A stretch of 37,878 bases of DNA from an uncultured Oscillospiraceae bacterium (GCA_934593275.1 CAKTQE010000015.1:1-37878), one strand, 5' to 3'. Shown: positions 1 to 9,004, counted from the first letter of the stretch. Translations and numbers: made by a program. Notes: generated from the sequence alone by a model not told the origin.

Positions 1-906
1 ACCGGGCGCAGTATGGAAAACATGCTGAAAGTTGCCCAGGAACTGGGATACCTGAAGGTAAAGCCCGGCACCATTGTGGACTTGAATACCATCAAGAGCA
101 TTCCCAAGAATAAGTTGGTCATTGTTTCCACCGGCTCTCAGGGCGAAAACATGTCCGCCCTTTACCGCATGGCTTTCTCCACCCACAAGCAGGTAGACGT
201 TACCTCCGGGGACCGGATCATTATTTCCGCTTCTGCCATTCCCGGAAACGAAAAGGCCATTTCCCGCATTATCAACGAGCTTTATCGGAAAGGTGCCGAT
301 GTGGTTTACGAAAAGAGCGAGGGTCTCCATGTATCCGGCCACGCTTGCCAGGAGGAACTGAAAATCGTCCACGGTCTGGTAAAGCCCCGGTTCTTCCTGC
401 CCCTCCACGGGGAACAGCGGCATTTGCAAATCCACGCCAAGCTGGCCCAGTCCATGGGGATGAGTCCTCGGAACATCCACATTGGGGAAATCGGCACCGT
501 CTTTGAGTTTACCGGAAAATCCTGCAAGGTAAACGGCTCGGTTCCCGCCGGAAAGGTCTTTGTAGACGGCACCGGTGTGGGTGACGTGGGCAGTGTGGTG
601 CTGCGGGACCGGAAGCATCTGGCCCAGGACGGCATGATCGTTGTTTGTGTCAACCTCAGCAGCCAGGACGGCAGCGTGGTCTCCGGCCCGGACATCATCA
701 CCCGAGGCTTTATCTACGTGAAAGAGTCTGAGGAGCTGATGGAGGAGCTGCGGCAAGTGGCTATTGAAGCCATTGAACGCTGCCAGCGCAAGCGGGTAAG
801 AGACTGGTCTGCCATTAAGTCTGCCATTAAAAATGACATCAGCGGCTACCTGTTTAAGACCACCAAGCGCAATCCTATGATCCTGCCCGTGATCATGGAA
901 ATCTAA
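1..906 (+). CDS. rnj: Ribonuclease J, C-terminal part (5' end outside window)
   Basis: The reading frame is already open at base 1 (T-G-R-S before the first ATG at 13), so this is the 3' part of a longer gene. The residues match the end of the metallo-beta-lactamase/beta-CASP core and the C-terminal domain of RNase J: the GRSM helix at the start, STGSQGE (beta-CASP motif), SGHA and LPLHGE. RNase J is a 5'-to-3' exonuclease and endonuclease that matures rRNA and degrades mRNA in Firmicutes; these enzymes are usually about 550 residues, and about 300 are visible here. The N-terminal zinc-binding HxHxDH motif lies outside the window. A strong terminator follows directly. J1 or J2 cannot be decided from this part. 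Confidence 0.93.
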   Translation, partial: TGRSMENMLKVAQELGYLKVKPGTIVDLNTIKSIPKNKLVIVSTGSQGENMSALYRMAFSTHKQVDVTSGDRIIISASAIPGNEKAISRIINELYRKGADVVYEKSEGLHVSGHACQEELKIVHGLVKPRFFLPLHGEQRHLQIHAKLAQSMGMSPRNIHIGEIGTVFEFTGKSCKVNGSVPAGKVFVDGTGVGDVGSVVLRDRKHLAQDGMIVVCVNLSSQDGSVVSGPDIITRGFIYVKESEELMEELRQVAIEAIERCQRKRVRDWSAIKSAIKNDISGYLFKTTKRNPMILPVIMEI

Positions 907-916
907 ACAAGCTAAA

Positions 917-944
917 GAGGCGGCTTTCGGGCCGCCCCTTTTTT
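917..944 (+). terminator. Intrinsic terminator after RNase J
   Basis: GGCGGC (919-924), a six-base loop and GCCGCC (931-936) are followed by a T run ending at 944. It sits 10 bases after the rnj stop codon. The ribosome-binding site of the next gene (GAGGA, 945-949) begins directly after the T run. Confidence 0.9.
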
Positions 945-956
945 GAGGAATGCTTT

Positions 957-1901
957 ATGGAATACTATTTTGCCCCCATGGAGGGCTTGACTGACAGCGT
1001 ATACCGCCATCTGCACCACACCTATTTTCCCGGTGTGGACAAATACTATATGCCCTTCTTCTCCCCCACCGTTCATAGAAGCCTAACCCCCAGAGAGTCC
1101 CGGGAGCTGCCCTTTGCGCACCAAGAATCCTTTCAGGCTGTACCCCAGATCCTATGCAAAAATCCGGAGGAGTTTTTATGGGCGGCAGAGCAATGCAAGG
1201 ACCGGGGATACCGGGAGGTAAACCTGAATCTGGGTTGCCCCTCCGGCACGGTCTTTTCCAAAGGAAAAGGTTCCGGAATGCTCCGGGACCCGGAGAGTCT
1301 GGACCGGTTTCTGGAACAGATCTACACCTCTGCACCCCTGCCTATTTCCCTGAAAACCCGTCTGGGCGTCGAAAGGCCGGAAGAGTTTGAAACGCTTCTG
1401 GAAATCTTCAATCGCTACCCGGTTTCCCTGCTGATCATTCACCCCCGGGTACGGACTGACTTTTATAACGGCCCTGTGCATTTGCAAGTCTTTAAGACCG
1501 CACTGGAAAACAGCAAAAATCCGGTGTGCTACAACGGAAATCTCAACGCTCTCCAGGAGCTTAAAGACTTTTCCCGGCAGTTTCCTACCGTGGAAAAAGT
1601 TATGCTGGGTCGGGGGCTTGTAGGCGACCCAGGAATGCTCTGTCCGGCGGGAACCACCGCTGCCGCCCTGGAAGGGTTTTACGATGATCTGTTGGAACAA
1701 TACACCTCCCTGTTCGGAGGCTCCCGGAATGCCATGTTCCGGCTGAAAGAAAACTGGCGTTATCTGCTATGCCGGTTTGATGGGGCGGAAAAATTGGGCA
1801 AAAGGCTAAAGAAAACCACCGATGTAAACGAATACCGGGCCCTCACCCACGAAATATTCCGCAGCTGTTCGCTACGCCCCCGGCTCACGCCGGACTGGTG
1901 A
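957..1901 (+). CDS. dus: tRNA-dihydrouridine synthase family protein
   Basis: This 314-residue protein is an FMN-dependent reductase of the Dus family, which reduces uridines in the tRNA D-loop using NADPH. It starts with MEYYFAPMEGLTD, the usual first beta strand of the TIM barrel. It carries the active-site stretch NLNLGCPSGTV with the catalytic cysteine at residue 94, followed by GKGSGML and LKTRLG. LLIIHPR and MLGRGLVGDPG match the later FMN phosphate-binding part. The start is set by GAGGA seven bases upstream of ATG 957. The specific uridine position modified cannot be told from the sequence. It lies convergent to the hydrogenase operon. Confidence 0.9.
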   Translation: MEYYFAPMEGLTDSVYRHLHHTYFPGVDKYYMPFFSPTVHRSLTPRESRELPFAHQESFQAVPQILCKNPEEFLWAAEQCKDRGYREVNLNLGCPSGTVFSKGKGSGMLRDPESLDRFLEQIYTSAPLPISLKTRLGVERPEEFETLLEIFNRYPVSLLIIHPRVRTDFYNGPVHLQVFKTALENSKNPVCYNGNLNALQELKDFSRQFPTVEKVMLGRGLVGDPGMLCPAGTTAAALEGFYDDLLEQYTSLFGGSRNAMFRLKENWRYLLCRFDGAEKLGKRLKKTTDVNEYRALTHEIFRSCSLRPRLTPDW

Positions 1902-1924
1902 TGTTTCTGCAACCCAATAGTTTT

Positions 1925-1949
1925 GGGCGTGACCGTTATGGTCACGCCC
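1925..1949. terminator. Hairpin between convergent dus and hydA genes
   Basis: A perfect 10-bp stem (GGGCGTGACC / GGTCACGCCC, 5-base loop) lies between two convergent stop codons. It is not followed by a clear T tract on either strand, so termination may be weak or protein-assisted. Confidence 0.5.
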
Positions 1950-1956
1950 TTGAAGT

Positions 1957-3642
1957 TTATTCGGGATTGTGCAGCAGTTCGTGGGCCTTGCCCTTGAAAT
2001 AACCGTTGTAGAACACATCCATCAGGGGGTTCTCGTCGGACTTCCGCAGGATACGGTCTTTGTCTGCCTTGTACAGGCCCTTGGCCCGGGCAGCCTTGTG
2101 TCTGGGACCGGCAGGGATGGGCTGTCCACCGCCCATGATGCAGCCCCGGCGGCAAGCCATGACCTCGATCAGGTGGTACTCTTTCTCTCCGGACTCCACT
2201 TGCTCCATGACCTTTCGGGCGTTGGCAAGGCCCGAGACCACGCAAATCTTGACGTCCATGCCGTTATAGGGAATGGTTGCTTCCTTGATGCCCTCATCGC
2301 CACGGATGCCGCTGGCTGCAATGGCGTTCAGGGTCGCCGCATTGTGGTCATCTGCCAGACGGCGCAGAACAGCTTCGGTAACACCACCGGTGACACCAAA
2401 AATCACACCGCCGCCGGAACTCAGACCGAAGGGCATATCGCAAGCCTCCGGCTCGATCTTGTCAAAGGCAATGCCAAAGTTCTTGATCATCCGGGTCAGT
2501 TCCGTAGTGGTCAGAACCACGTCCGTGTCCTGCTCGCCCTTGGTGAAGGAGTTGGGCCGAATGGCCTCCATCTTCTTGGCGGTACAGGGCATAATGGACA
2601 CGACAAAGGTCTTTTTGCCGCCGGAATTGGCGGGGTCACGGTAGTAATCCTTGATGACCGCGGAGAACATTCCCTGGGGAGACCGGCAGGTCGATACATT
2701 TTCTTTCATTTCCGGGAATTCGTTGTCCACGAATTTCACCCAGGCGGGACAGCAGGAGGTCAAAAGCGGCAGCTTTCCGCCGTTTTTCACCCGGTCCAGG
2801 AACTCCGCGGATTCTTCCATGACCGTCAGGTCCGCGGAATAGCTGGTATCAAATACCTCGTCAAAGCCCATGGCGTGGAGGGCCGCCACAACTTTCCCCA
2901 TGGCGTTTTCGCCGTTGGGCAGGCCAAAGGCATCACCCACCGCCACCCGAACGGCAGGGGCGATCTGGGCAACGACCCGGGTATTGGGGTCACCCAGGGC
3001 AGCGTAAACCTCGTCCATATGGGTGCGGATGGTCAGCGCGCCGGTGGGGCAGAATACACGGCACTGGCCGCAGCTGACACACTGGGTCTGGGACAGCTTC
3101 TTATTGAAAGCAGGCGTTACCTCCGCTTCGGTGCCACGGTGGGCAAAGCCCAGAACGCCGACACCCTGGACTTCCGAGCAGACCCGGACACAGTTGCCGC
3201 AGAGGATACACTTATTGGGGTCCCGGACAATGGAGGGAGAACTGTAGTCCACGGGCTTCAGTTCCTTGTAGTCCTGGAATCGGACCTCCCGGATGCCCAT
3301 TTTGTGGGCCAGGTCCTGCAAGACGCACTCGCCGGACTTGACACAGGTGGTGCAGTCCCGGCAGTGGGCAGCCAGCAGCAGCTCCACGATCAGCTTCCGG
3401 TGGCGGCGCAGACGCTCCGTATGGGTATAGATGACCATACCGTCTCTCGGCTCCTCGGAACAGGAGGCGAAGCACTGGCCCCGGTCATTCTCCACGGTAC
3501 ACAGGCGGCACGCGCCAAAGGTACTCAGCTCCGAATGATAGCACAGTGTCGGCATATCAATGCCGGCCTTACGGATAATGGTCAGAACGTTTTTCTCATC
3601 GGTAAATTCAACTTTTTTTCCGTTAATCGTAATGGTTCCCAT
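1957..3642 (-). CDS. hydA: [FeFe] hydrogenase catalytic subunit (HydA/HndD type)
   Basis: This 561-residue subunit makes or oxidises H2 at the H-cluster. The N-terminal plant-type [2Fe-2S] domain has C34, C45, C48 and a further Cys at 57 or 61. The HxxxCxxCxxxxxC site is H93, C97, C100 and C106. Two [4Fe-4S] ferredoxin motifs follow (C145/148/151/155 and C188/191/194/198). All three H-cluster signatures are intact: TSCCPAW (about 295), MPCTAKK (352) and EVMACRRGC then GGGQP (493-508). A small-subunit-like tail follows. With HydB and HydC it should form the cytoplasmic NAD(P)H/ferredoxin-linked enzyme (group A3-like), disposing of electrons during fermentation. It starts 12 bases after hydB. 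Maturases HydEFG are not in the window. Confidence 0.96.
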   Translation of the reverse strand: MGTITINGKKVEFTDEKNVLTIIRKAGIDMPTLCYHSELSTFGACRLCTVENDRGQCFASCSEEPRDGMVIYTHTERLRRHRKLIVELLLAAHCRDCTTCVKSGECVLQDLAHKMGIREVRFQDYKELKPVDYSSPSIVRDPNKCILCGNCVRVCSEVQGVGVLGFAHRGTEAEVTPAFNKKLSQTQCVSCGQCRVFCPTGALTIRTHMDEVYAALGDPNTRVVAQIAPAVRVAVGDAFGLPNGENAMGKVVAALHAMGFDEVFDTSYSADLTVMEESAEFLDRVKNGGKLPLLTSCCPAWVKFVDNEFPEMKENVSTCRSPQGMFSAVIKDYYRDPANSGGKKTFVVSIMPCTAKKMEAIRPNSFTKGEQDTDVVLTTTELTRMIKNFGIAFDKIEPEACDMPFGLSSGGGVIFGVTGGVTEAVLRRLADDHNAATLNAIAASGIRGDEGIKEATIPYNGMDVKICVVSGLANARKVMEQVESGEKEYHLIEVMACRRGCIMGGGQPIPAGPRHKAARAKGLYKADKDRILRKSDENPLMDVFYNGYFKGKAHELLHNPE

Positions 3643-3654
3643 GACTGCCCCTCC

Positions 3655-5541
3655 TTACGCTTCTACATAAATGGCATCAAAGGCGCAGTTTTCCTTACAG
3701 GCGCCGCACTTGATGCAGACGGTGGGATCGATATGATAAGGATTCTTGACCTTGCCGGAGATGGCGTTCACAGGACAGTTCCGGGCGCACTTGCCACAGC
3801 CCTTACAGAAATCAGGATTGATGACATATTTGCGCAGAGCGGTACAGACCTTGGCCCGGCACTTCTTATCCACGATATGCTCAATATACTCATCCCGGAA
3901 AGTGCTGAGGGTAGAAATAACGGGAAGAGGCGCGGACTTTCCAAGGCCACACAGAGCCATGGTCTTGACCATGGTTGCCAGTTCTTCCAGCTTGTCCAGG
4001 TCTTCCAGTTCACCCTGGCCGTTGACGATCTTCTCCAGAATCTCCAGCATCCGCTTGGTACCCTCCCGGCAGGGAACGCACTTGCCGCAGCTTTCCCGCT
4101 GGGTAAAGGACATAAAGAAACGGGCCACTTCCACCATACAGGTATGCTCATCCATGACCACCATGCCGCCGGAGCCGACAATGGCGTTAAACTTCTTCAC
4201 GGAGTCAAAGTCCAGAGGCTCGTCCAGGTGCTGCTCGGTCAGGCAGCCGCCGGAGGGGCCGCCGATCTGGACCGCCTTAAAGGTTGCGCCGTTTTTCAGG
4301 CCACCGCCAATGTCAAAAATGATTTCCCGGAGGGTAGAACCCATAGGTACTTCGATCAGGCCCGTATTCTCAATGGCACCGGTCAGGGAGAACGTCTTGG
4401 TGCCGGGGCTTCCGGCAGTACCGATGGAGCGATACCAGTCCGCACCCTGGAGGATGATCTTGGGTACGTTGGCATAGGTTTCTACGTTGTTCAGCACCGT
4501 AGGCCGCTCCCACAGGCCCTTTTCAACGGTTCTGGGCGGCTTCACACGGGGCATACCACGGTTGCCCTCGATGGATGCGGTCAGCGCGGAGCCTTCACCG
4601 CAGACAAAGGCACCGGCACCCCGGTTGATGTGCAGATGGAAAGAGAAGTCAGAGCCAAGGATGTTGTCACCCAGCAGTCCCCGCTCTTCCAGCAGGGCGA
4701 TGGCATGGCGCAGACGGGCAACGGACATGGGATATTCGGCACGGACATAGATGTAACCGTCAGAGGAGCGGACCGCGTAACCGGCGATCATCATGCCCTC
4801 GATCAGCTTAAAGGGGTCGCCCTCCATAACGGAGCCGTCCATAAAGGCACCGGGGTCACCCTCGTCACCGTTGCAGACCACATAGCGGATGGGGTCTTTC
4901 TGCCGGGCCACCTGTTTCCACTTCTTGCCGGCGGGGAATCCGCCGCCGCCACGGCCACGGAGTCCGGACTTGTCTATTTCCTCAATGACCTGATCCCGGT
5001 CCATCTGGAACATGGCCTTTTCCAGGGCCTTAAAGCCGCCGGATGCCAGATATTCATCCAGGGACTCGGCGTCCAGCTTGCCGCAGTTTTCCAGAACGAT
5101 GCGGGTCTGCTTGGCAATAAAGGGGATTTCCTCAGGGCCGACATACTTCTTTTCACCCTTGTGGTACAGCAGCCGCTCAATCACATCGCCGCCCAGGATG
5201 GTCTTTTCATAGATTTCCTTGCAGTCCTCCGGCTGGACTTTCACGTACTGGACCATCTTGTCGCCTTTCTGGATGCGCACCAGAGGGCCAAGCTCACAGA
5301 AGCCCTGGCAGCCGGTCTTTTTCACGCCGATATTGGGCCGGTCATGGTCATCATGGGGCGCAAAGACCAGATCGATTTCAGGGTTATCCGCAATCAGTTC
5401 TTCCAGCAACTTGTGGATTTTATCAGAGCCGGTGGCAATACAGCCGGTACCGGAGCAAACCAGCACGCGGCAATCATAGCCGTTCAATTCCGCAACGGCT
5501 TTTTCCCTTTCACGGGACAGATCTTCAATATTCTGGATCAT
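3655..5541 (-). CDS. hydB: Hydrogenase flavoprotein subunit, NuoF-like (HydB/HndC type)
   Basis: A 628-residue subunit that passes electrons between NAD(P)H, FMN and iron-sulfur clusters. Domains in order: a thioredoxin-like [2Fe-2S] domain (C29, C34, C78, C82); the NuoF core with the glycine-rich FMN/NADH loop GLRGRGGGGFPAG (193-205) and NGDEGDPGAFMD (224-235); an SLBB segment; the ESCGKCVPCREG [4Fe-4S] site (C485, C488, C491, plus C531); and two C-terminal ferredoxin motifs (C579-589 and C609-619). This layout is typical of trimeric bifurcating hydrogenases rather than of respiratory complex I. The start overlaps the hydC stop by one base (TGATG), so translation is probably coupled. Confidence 0.95.
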   Translation of the reverse strand: MIQNIEDLSREREKAVAELNGYDCRVLVCSGTGCIATGSDKIHKLLEELIADNPEIDLVFAPHDDHDRPNIGVKKTGCQGFCELGPLVRIQKGDKMVQYVKVQPEDCKEIYEKTILGGDVIERLLYHKGEKKYVGPEEIPFIAKQTRIVLENCGKLDAESLDEYLASGGFKALEKAMFQMDRDQVIEEIDKSGLRGRGGGGFPAGKKWKQVARQKDPIRYVVCNGDEGDPGAFMDGSVMEGDPFKLIEGMMIAGYAVRSSDGYIYVRAEYPMSVARLRHAIALLEERGLLGDNILGSDFSFHLHINRGAGAFVCGEGSALTASIEGNRGMPRVKPPRTVEKGLWERPTVLNNVETYANVPKIILQGADWYRSIGTAGSPGTKTFSLTGAIENTGLIEVPMGSTLREIIFDIGGGLKNGATFKAVQIGGPSGGCLTEQHLDEPLDFDSVKKFNAIVGSGGMVVMDEHTCMVEVARFFMSFTQRESCGKCVPCREGTKRMLEILEKIVNGQGELEDLDKLEELATMVKTMALCGLGKSAPLPVISTLSTFRDEYIEHIVDKKCRAKVCTALRKYVINPDFCKGCGKCARNCPVNAISGKVKNPYHIDPTVCIKCGACKENCAFDAIYVEA

Positions 5542-6017
5542 CAGCCTTTACCTCTCAATTCCGCAATCAGTGCCAGGGCCTTTTCCGGTGTCATGGCCGG
5601 ATAGACCTGCTCGTTGACCATCATCGTCGGTGCCAAACCGCAGGCACCCAGGCAGGAAACCGTTTCCACCGTGAACATCATGTCATCGGTGGTGTGTTTC
5701 TTTTTGCTCAGACCCAGTTCTTTCCAGAGGGCCTCCAGAACCGGGGTGGAGTGGCGCACGTGGCAAGCCGTGCCGTCACATACCTTGATGACATATTTAC
5801 CCTTGGCTTCAAAAGAAAAGTTTTCGTAGAAAGTTGCAACACTGTAAGCTTTTGTCTCGGTAATTCCGATCTGCTTTGCAATGTAGGCGAGGAGTTCACC
5901 GGGCAGGTAGCGATATTCCGCCTGAATATCCTGCATGATGGGGATCAATGCCTTGGCCTCTCTGCCGTAGTGGGCAATGATCTCATCCGTCTTCCGGTAG
6001 TAGGATTCATCCAGCAT
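5541..6017 (-). CDS. hydC: Hydrogenase [2Fe-2S] subunit, NuoE-like (HydC/HndA type)
   Basis: A thioredoxin-like [2Fe-2S] protein of 158 residues from the chosen start. The cluster ligands are C80, C85, C122 and C126, in VCDGTACHV and SCLGACGLAP. It transfers electrons within the HydABC complex. The frame stays open upstream, but ATG 6017 is preceded by AAAGGAGG eight bases away and gives the normal NuoE length, so the 35 extra upstream residues are probably not translated. It is the first gene of the hydCBA operon, with a strong promoter 32 bases upstream. Confidence 0.94.
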   Translation of the reverse strand: MLDESYYRKTDEIIAHYGREAKALIPIMQDIQAEYRYLPGELLAYIAKQIGITETKAYSVATFYENFSFEAKGKYVIKVCDGTACHVRHSTPVLEALWKELGLSKKKHTTDDMMFTVETVSCLGACGLAPTMMVNEQVYPAMTPEKALALIAELRGKG

Positions 6018-6048
6018 ATCATATTCCTCCTTTGATATAGGCGGACTC

Positions 6049-6077
6049 ATTATAGCAAATTTTACGGTCTTTCGCAA
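6049..6077 (-). promoter_or_regulatory. Sigma-A-type promoter of hydCBA
   Basis: On the minus strand, TTGCGA (6072-6077) and TATAAT (6049-6054) are separated by 17 bases. The predicted transcript starts about 25 bases before the hydC start codon. No operator (for example a Rex site) is recognised with certainty. Confidence 0.75.
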
Positions 6078-6317
6078 CATCCGTTTTGTGCATTTTGTCA
6101 GAATAGATCCTTTTTTATGCAAACTGCCTATTTTATACCAGTATTTTTCTCACAAAAAATTAGCGTATCCTAACTCTTTGCTTTTTCAAAAACAGAGAGT
6201 AGGCGAACTTCCGTGTGCCTACGAAACATATGCAGCACACCGGGCCATTCCCCCTTTCGCAATATCCTTCCCTATTAAAAATATTGCTGAGGCGGTGTTT
6301 TAAGCTTATAAAAAAGC

Positions 6318-6548
6318 CTCGCAGAGTTCGCAGACTTTTGTCTGCGAATAAAGTCCAATCATTTTCTGCCGGGGCGCACCCCAGGGTGGCCTCTCTTGTC
6401 CCTTTGGGACAATTCACCTTCTGTACCTGGCAGAAAATTCATCTCAGGCTGCAAGTGTGGAAATTGTCCGCCTTTGGCGGACAATTTATGCACGCAGCAG
6501 ACTGCAAAAGTTTGTCTAAAAAGCCCTTTAGGGGTTTTTAGACAGACA
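6318..6548. other. Cluster of perfect hairpins, possible structured RNA
   Basis: This gene-free stretch holds several tight stems. A 9-bp stem is at 6327-6348 (TTTT loop). A 10-bp stem (6361-6370 with 6429-6438) encloses two inner hairpins, 6371-6382 and 6396-6412. A perfect 12-bp stem with a TTT loop is at 6461-6487, and a 13-bp stem with one mismatch at 6514-6543. On the plus strand a weak promoter (TTGCTG 6284-6289, 16 bases, TTATAA 6306-6311) would start RNA near 6318. On the minus strand the 6327-6348 stem is followed by a competing CTCTGCGAG segment and a T run, as in an attenuator. Strand and function are unknown. The 6078-6317 part holds nothing recognisable. Confidence 0.4.
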
Positions 6549-6573
6549 AAAAGCACCGCCGAAGCGGTGCTTT
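6546..6573 (-). terminator. Terminator of the C39/SleB-like gene
   Basis: The minus strand carries AAAGCACCGC, a four-base loop (TTCG) and GCGGTGCTTT, followed by more T residues, seven bases after the stop codon at 6580. Confidence 0.85.
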
Positions 6574-6579
6574 CAGGAA

Positions 6580-7716
6580 TTATTTATCAAGATAATGCCA
6601 GGGGTAGCAGAAGATATGTCCGCCGATCTCCCCCCAGACGCTGTCGGTGGTGCGGACACGGCCATAAAACTGTACGTCCTTGGGAAGCACGTATGGCCCA
6701 TACAGGGCGCGGTCGATGGCCTCATACTGGGCCTGACCGGGTTTTGCCGCAACGATCAGTTTGTGGGGAACAAACTGGCTTTCATCGTTGATCATTGCCG
6801 TAATGGACGTGCCAAAATTTCCGGAGGTCAGGCGGTTGAGTACCACTTCCGCAATGGCCTGCTGACCGTCCTCGCTTTCTCCCCGGGCTTCCACCCAGAC
6901 GAGCTTTGCCAGAAGCTTCGTCTCCTCGTCCGTCAGCTTCAATCCATCGTAGCGGGGTTCTACATAGGGCCGAACGGGCGGTTCATAGATAAAAGGCTCC
7001 TCGGGCATTTTTGCCGGGTCAAAAATAAAGGCTCCGTCATAGCCCCAGCAGATTTCATCTGTGGTAAAACCGTTTTCAAATCCGTCTTTCAGCCGCCAAC
7101 TGATGCGGTTGGATACAGAGGGGTCATAGACCATAATTTTTCCCTCTTCATTAAAGCCTTTCAGCAGAATAAAATGCTGGGCCTTTGTAAAAAGGGATCT
7201 GCCGTTCATCAGCTGAATAACGACCTTTCCCTCCATCAGAGCTTCCTTCACAAAGATATAGTTCTCCGCCTCTGTCATAGGAAGCTGCAAGGCTTTGGCC
7301 ATATAGCGAATTCTGTCAACATTGTTTTCTGCCTTGGCCCCGAACCACTTTGCCAGTTCGTCCGGATAATACTGGTGGCCTGTTAAAAACGTTGCCACGC
7401 TGGCCATACAGCATACACTACAGCCGTTATCTTTAATGGTGCCGGAGCCGTACATCACATCGGCATAATCATCCAGGGTATAATCCGGGAAAAAATGTTC
7501 CGGCTGAGACGGTTCTTCCGTAGGTTCTTCCTCCTGGGTATCCTCTGCATTGGGAAAAGTTTCTTCCTGAATTGTTTCTTCCTCAGAGCCAGAGTTCTCT
7601 GTCTCCTCCGCCAAAGTGAGGAACGGGACTGTTTGAACAAGCAGCAGCAGTGCTACGAAAACAGAAAGCAGCTTTGGCATCCGCATTCTGGTATTGACTT
7701 TGGAATAGATGCCCAT
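6580..7716 (-). CDS. Secreted C39-like peptidase / SleB-type cell wall hydrolase fusion
   Basis: A 378-residue exported protein. An N-terminal hydrophobic segment (about 14-36) serves as signal or anchor, followed by a Glu/Thr/Pro-rich linker (37-75). The first domain looks like a papain-type C39_2 peptidase: NGCSVCCMA with candidate nucleophile C99, HFILL with H181, and YDPS with D198. The C-terminal domain (about 262-378) is a SleB/CwlJ-type Hydrolase_2 domain with VWVEARGE (catalytic Glu about 276), QQAIAEVVLNR and IFCYP. Such hydrolases cleave spore cortex or cell-wall peptidoglycan. A peptidase domain joined to SleB is unusual. No strong ribosome site precedes ATG 7716, so the start may lie slightly downstream (ATG at residue 11 or 13). 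Confidence 0.85.
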   Translation of the reverse strand: MGIYSKVNTRMRMPKLLSVFVALLLLVQTVPFLTLAEETENSGSEEETIQEETFPNAEDTQEEEPTEEPSQPEHFFPDYTLDDYADVMYGSGTIKDNGCSVCCMASVATFLTGHQYYPDELAKWFGAKAENNVDRIRYMAKALQLPMTEAENYIFVKEALMEGKVVIQLMNGRSLFTKAQHFILLKGFNEEGKIMVYDPSVSNRISWRLKDGFENGFTTDEICWGYDGAFIFDPAKMPEEPFIYEPPVRPYVEPRYDGLKLTDEETKLLAKLVWVEARGESEDGQQAIAEVVLNRLTSGNFGTSITAMINDESQFVPHKLIVAAKPGQAQYEAIDRALYGPYVLPKDVQFYGRVRTTDSVWGEIGGHIFCYPWHYLDK

Positions 7717-7771
7717 ATTGCTTTCCGAACTTCCTTTCAGAGCTTCCGCAAGCTCATACGAAACTGACAGA

Positions 7772-7800
7772 ATTATACCACGCAGGCAGTATCATTTCAA
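7772..7800 (-). promoter_or_regulatory. Promoter of the C39/SleB-like gene
   Basis: On the minus strand TTGAAA (7795-7800), 17 bases, then TATAAT (7772-7777). This is close to the sigma-A consensus, so expression need not be limited to sporulation. Confidence 0.75.
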
Positions 7801-7861
7801 CCGGAATTAGAAAAAATTAAGAATTGGAAAGCTTAAGATTAGCTTTAGATTTCAATACTTT

Positions 7862-8992
7862 TCAAATTCTTCTCGCCAGTTTTTCCGAGTATTCCTGCCG
7901 GAATTGGGCGAATGTCCCATTGTCCAAAGCATCCCGGATGCGTTCCATAAGCTTGTTATAAAAATACAAATTGTGCATGACAGACAGCCGCATGGCCAGC
8001 ATTTCATCGGCGATAAACAGATGCCGAATATATGCCTTGGAGTAGCGGCGGCATACCGGGCAGTCACACTTGGGGTCGATGGGGCTATCATCCAGCTGAT
8101 ATTTGGCGTTTTTCAGGTTGATGGCCCCCTCCCAGGTAAAAAGCCTGGCATGGCGGGCATTCCGGGCGGGCATCACGCAGTCAAAGAAGTCCACACCCCG
8201 GGCCACGGCCTCAATAATATTGGTGGGGGTACCCACCCCCATGAGATACCGGGTCCGGTCTGCCGGCATAAAGGGTTCTACGGCATCGATGATGTCATAC
8301 ATCTCCTGGGCCGTCTCCCCCACTGCCAAGCCGCCGATGGCATAGCCCGGCAGGTCCAGCTCCGCAATGCGCTTCATATGCTCCACACGAATATCGGCAT
8401 AGGTGCCGCCCTGGTTGATGCCCCAGAGCATCTGCTGAGGATTGACGGTATCCGGCAAGCTGTTCAGCCGGGCATTCTCCGCCTTGCAGCGTACCAGCCA
8501 GCGGTAGGTTCTGTCCACGCTTTTTTGCACATAATCCCGGGGAGAGGGATTTTCAATGCACTCGTCAAAGGCCATGCAGATGTCGCTGCCCAGGTTGGAC
8601 TGGATCTGCATACTCTCCTCCGGTCCCATGAAAATCTTGTGTCCGTCAATATGGGAGGCAAAATACACGCCCTCCTCCTTGATTTTCCGCAGAGAGGACA
8701 GGCTGAACACCTGGAATCCGCCGGAATCCGTCAGGATAGGGCCGTCCCAGGTCATGAATTTATGCAGTCCCCCCATCTGCCGCACCACCTGGTCCGTGGG
8801 CCGCAGATGCAGGTGATAGGTATTGCTGAGCTCCACCTGGCAGCCGATATTCTTCAGGTCCGCCGCACTGAGGGCCCCTTTAATGGCCCCCTGGGTGCCT
8901 ACATTCATAAATACAGGTGTCTGCACCGTTCCATGGGCGCAGGTAAACACGCCCCGGCGGGCTTTTCCCTCGGTTTTTAATAACTGAAACAT
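7862..8992 (-). CDS. tgt: Queuine tRNA-ribosyltransferase
   Basis: A 376-residue enzyme that swaps guanine-34 of GUN-anticodon tRNAs for preQ1. Visible signatures are TDSGGFQVFSL in the base-binding site, GVDFFDCVMPARNARH containing the nucleophilic Asp, and the zinc site CDCPVCRR with a downstream His in YIRHLF. The length is normal for bacterial Tgt. A GAGGGA ribosome site precedes ATG 8992. It lies 12 bases downstream of queA on the same strand, so the two successive steps of queuosine synthesis are in one operon. Confidence 0.97.
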   Translation of the reverse strand: MFQLLKTEGKARRGVFTCAHGTVQTPVFMNVGTQGAIKGALSAADLKNIGCQVELSNTYHLHLRPTDQVVRQMGGLHKFMTWDGPILTDSGGFQVFSLSSLRKIKEEGVYFASHIDGHKIFMGPEESMQIQSNLGSDICMAFDECIENPSPRDYVQKSVDRTYRWLVRCKAENARLNSLPDTVNPQQMLWGINQGGTYADIRVEHMKRIAELDLPGYAIGGLAVGETAQEMYDIIDAVEPFMPADRTRYLMGVGTPTNIIEAVARGVDFFDCVMPARNARHARLFTWEGAINLKNAKYQLDDSPIDPKCDCPVCRRYSKAYIRHLFIADEMLAMRLSVMHNLYFYNKLMERIRDALDNGTFAQFRQEYSEKLARRI

Positions 8993-9004
8993 AGCTTCCC
9001 TCTT

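Noticed and set aside
1969..5604. A very long open frame (1211 codons) on the plus strand
   Set aside because: It lies exactly antisense to hydA, hydB and part of hydC, has no ribosome site or domain, and reflects the codon bias of the hydrogenase genes.
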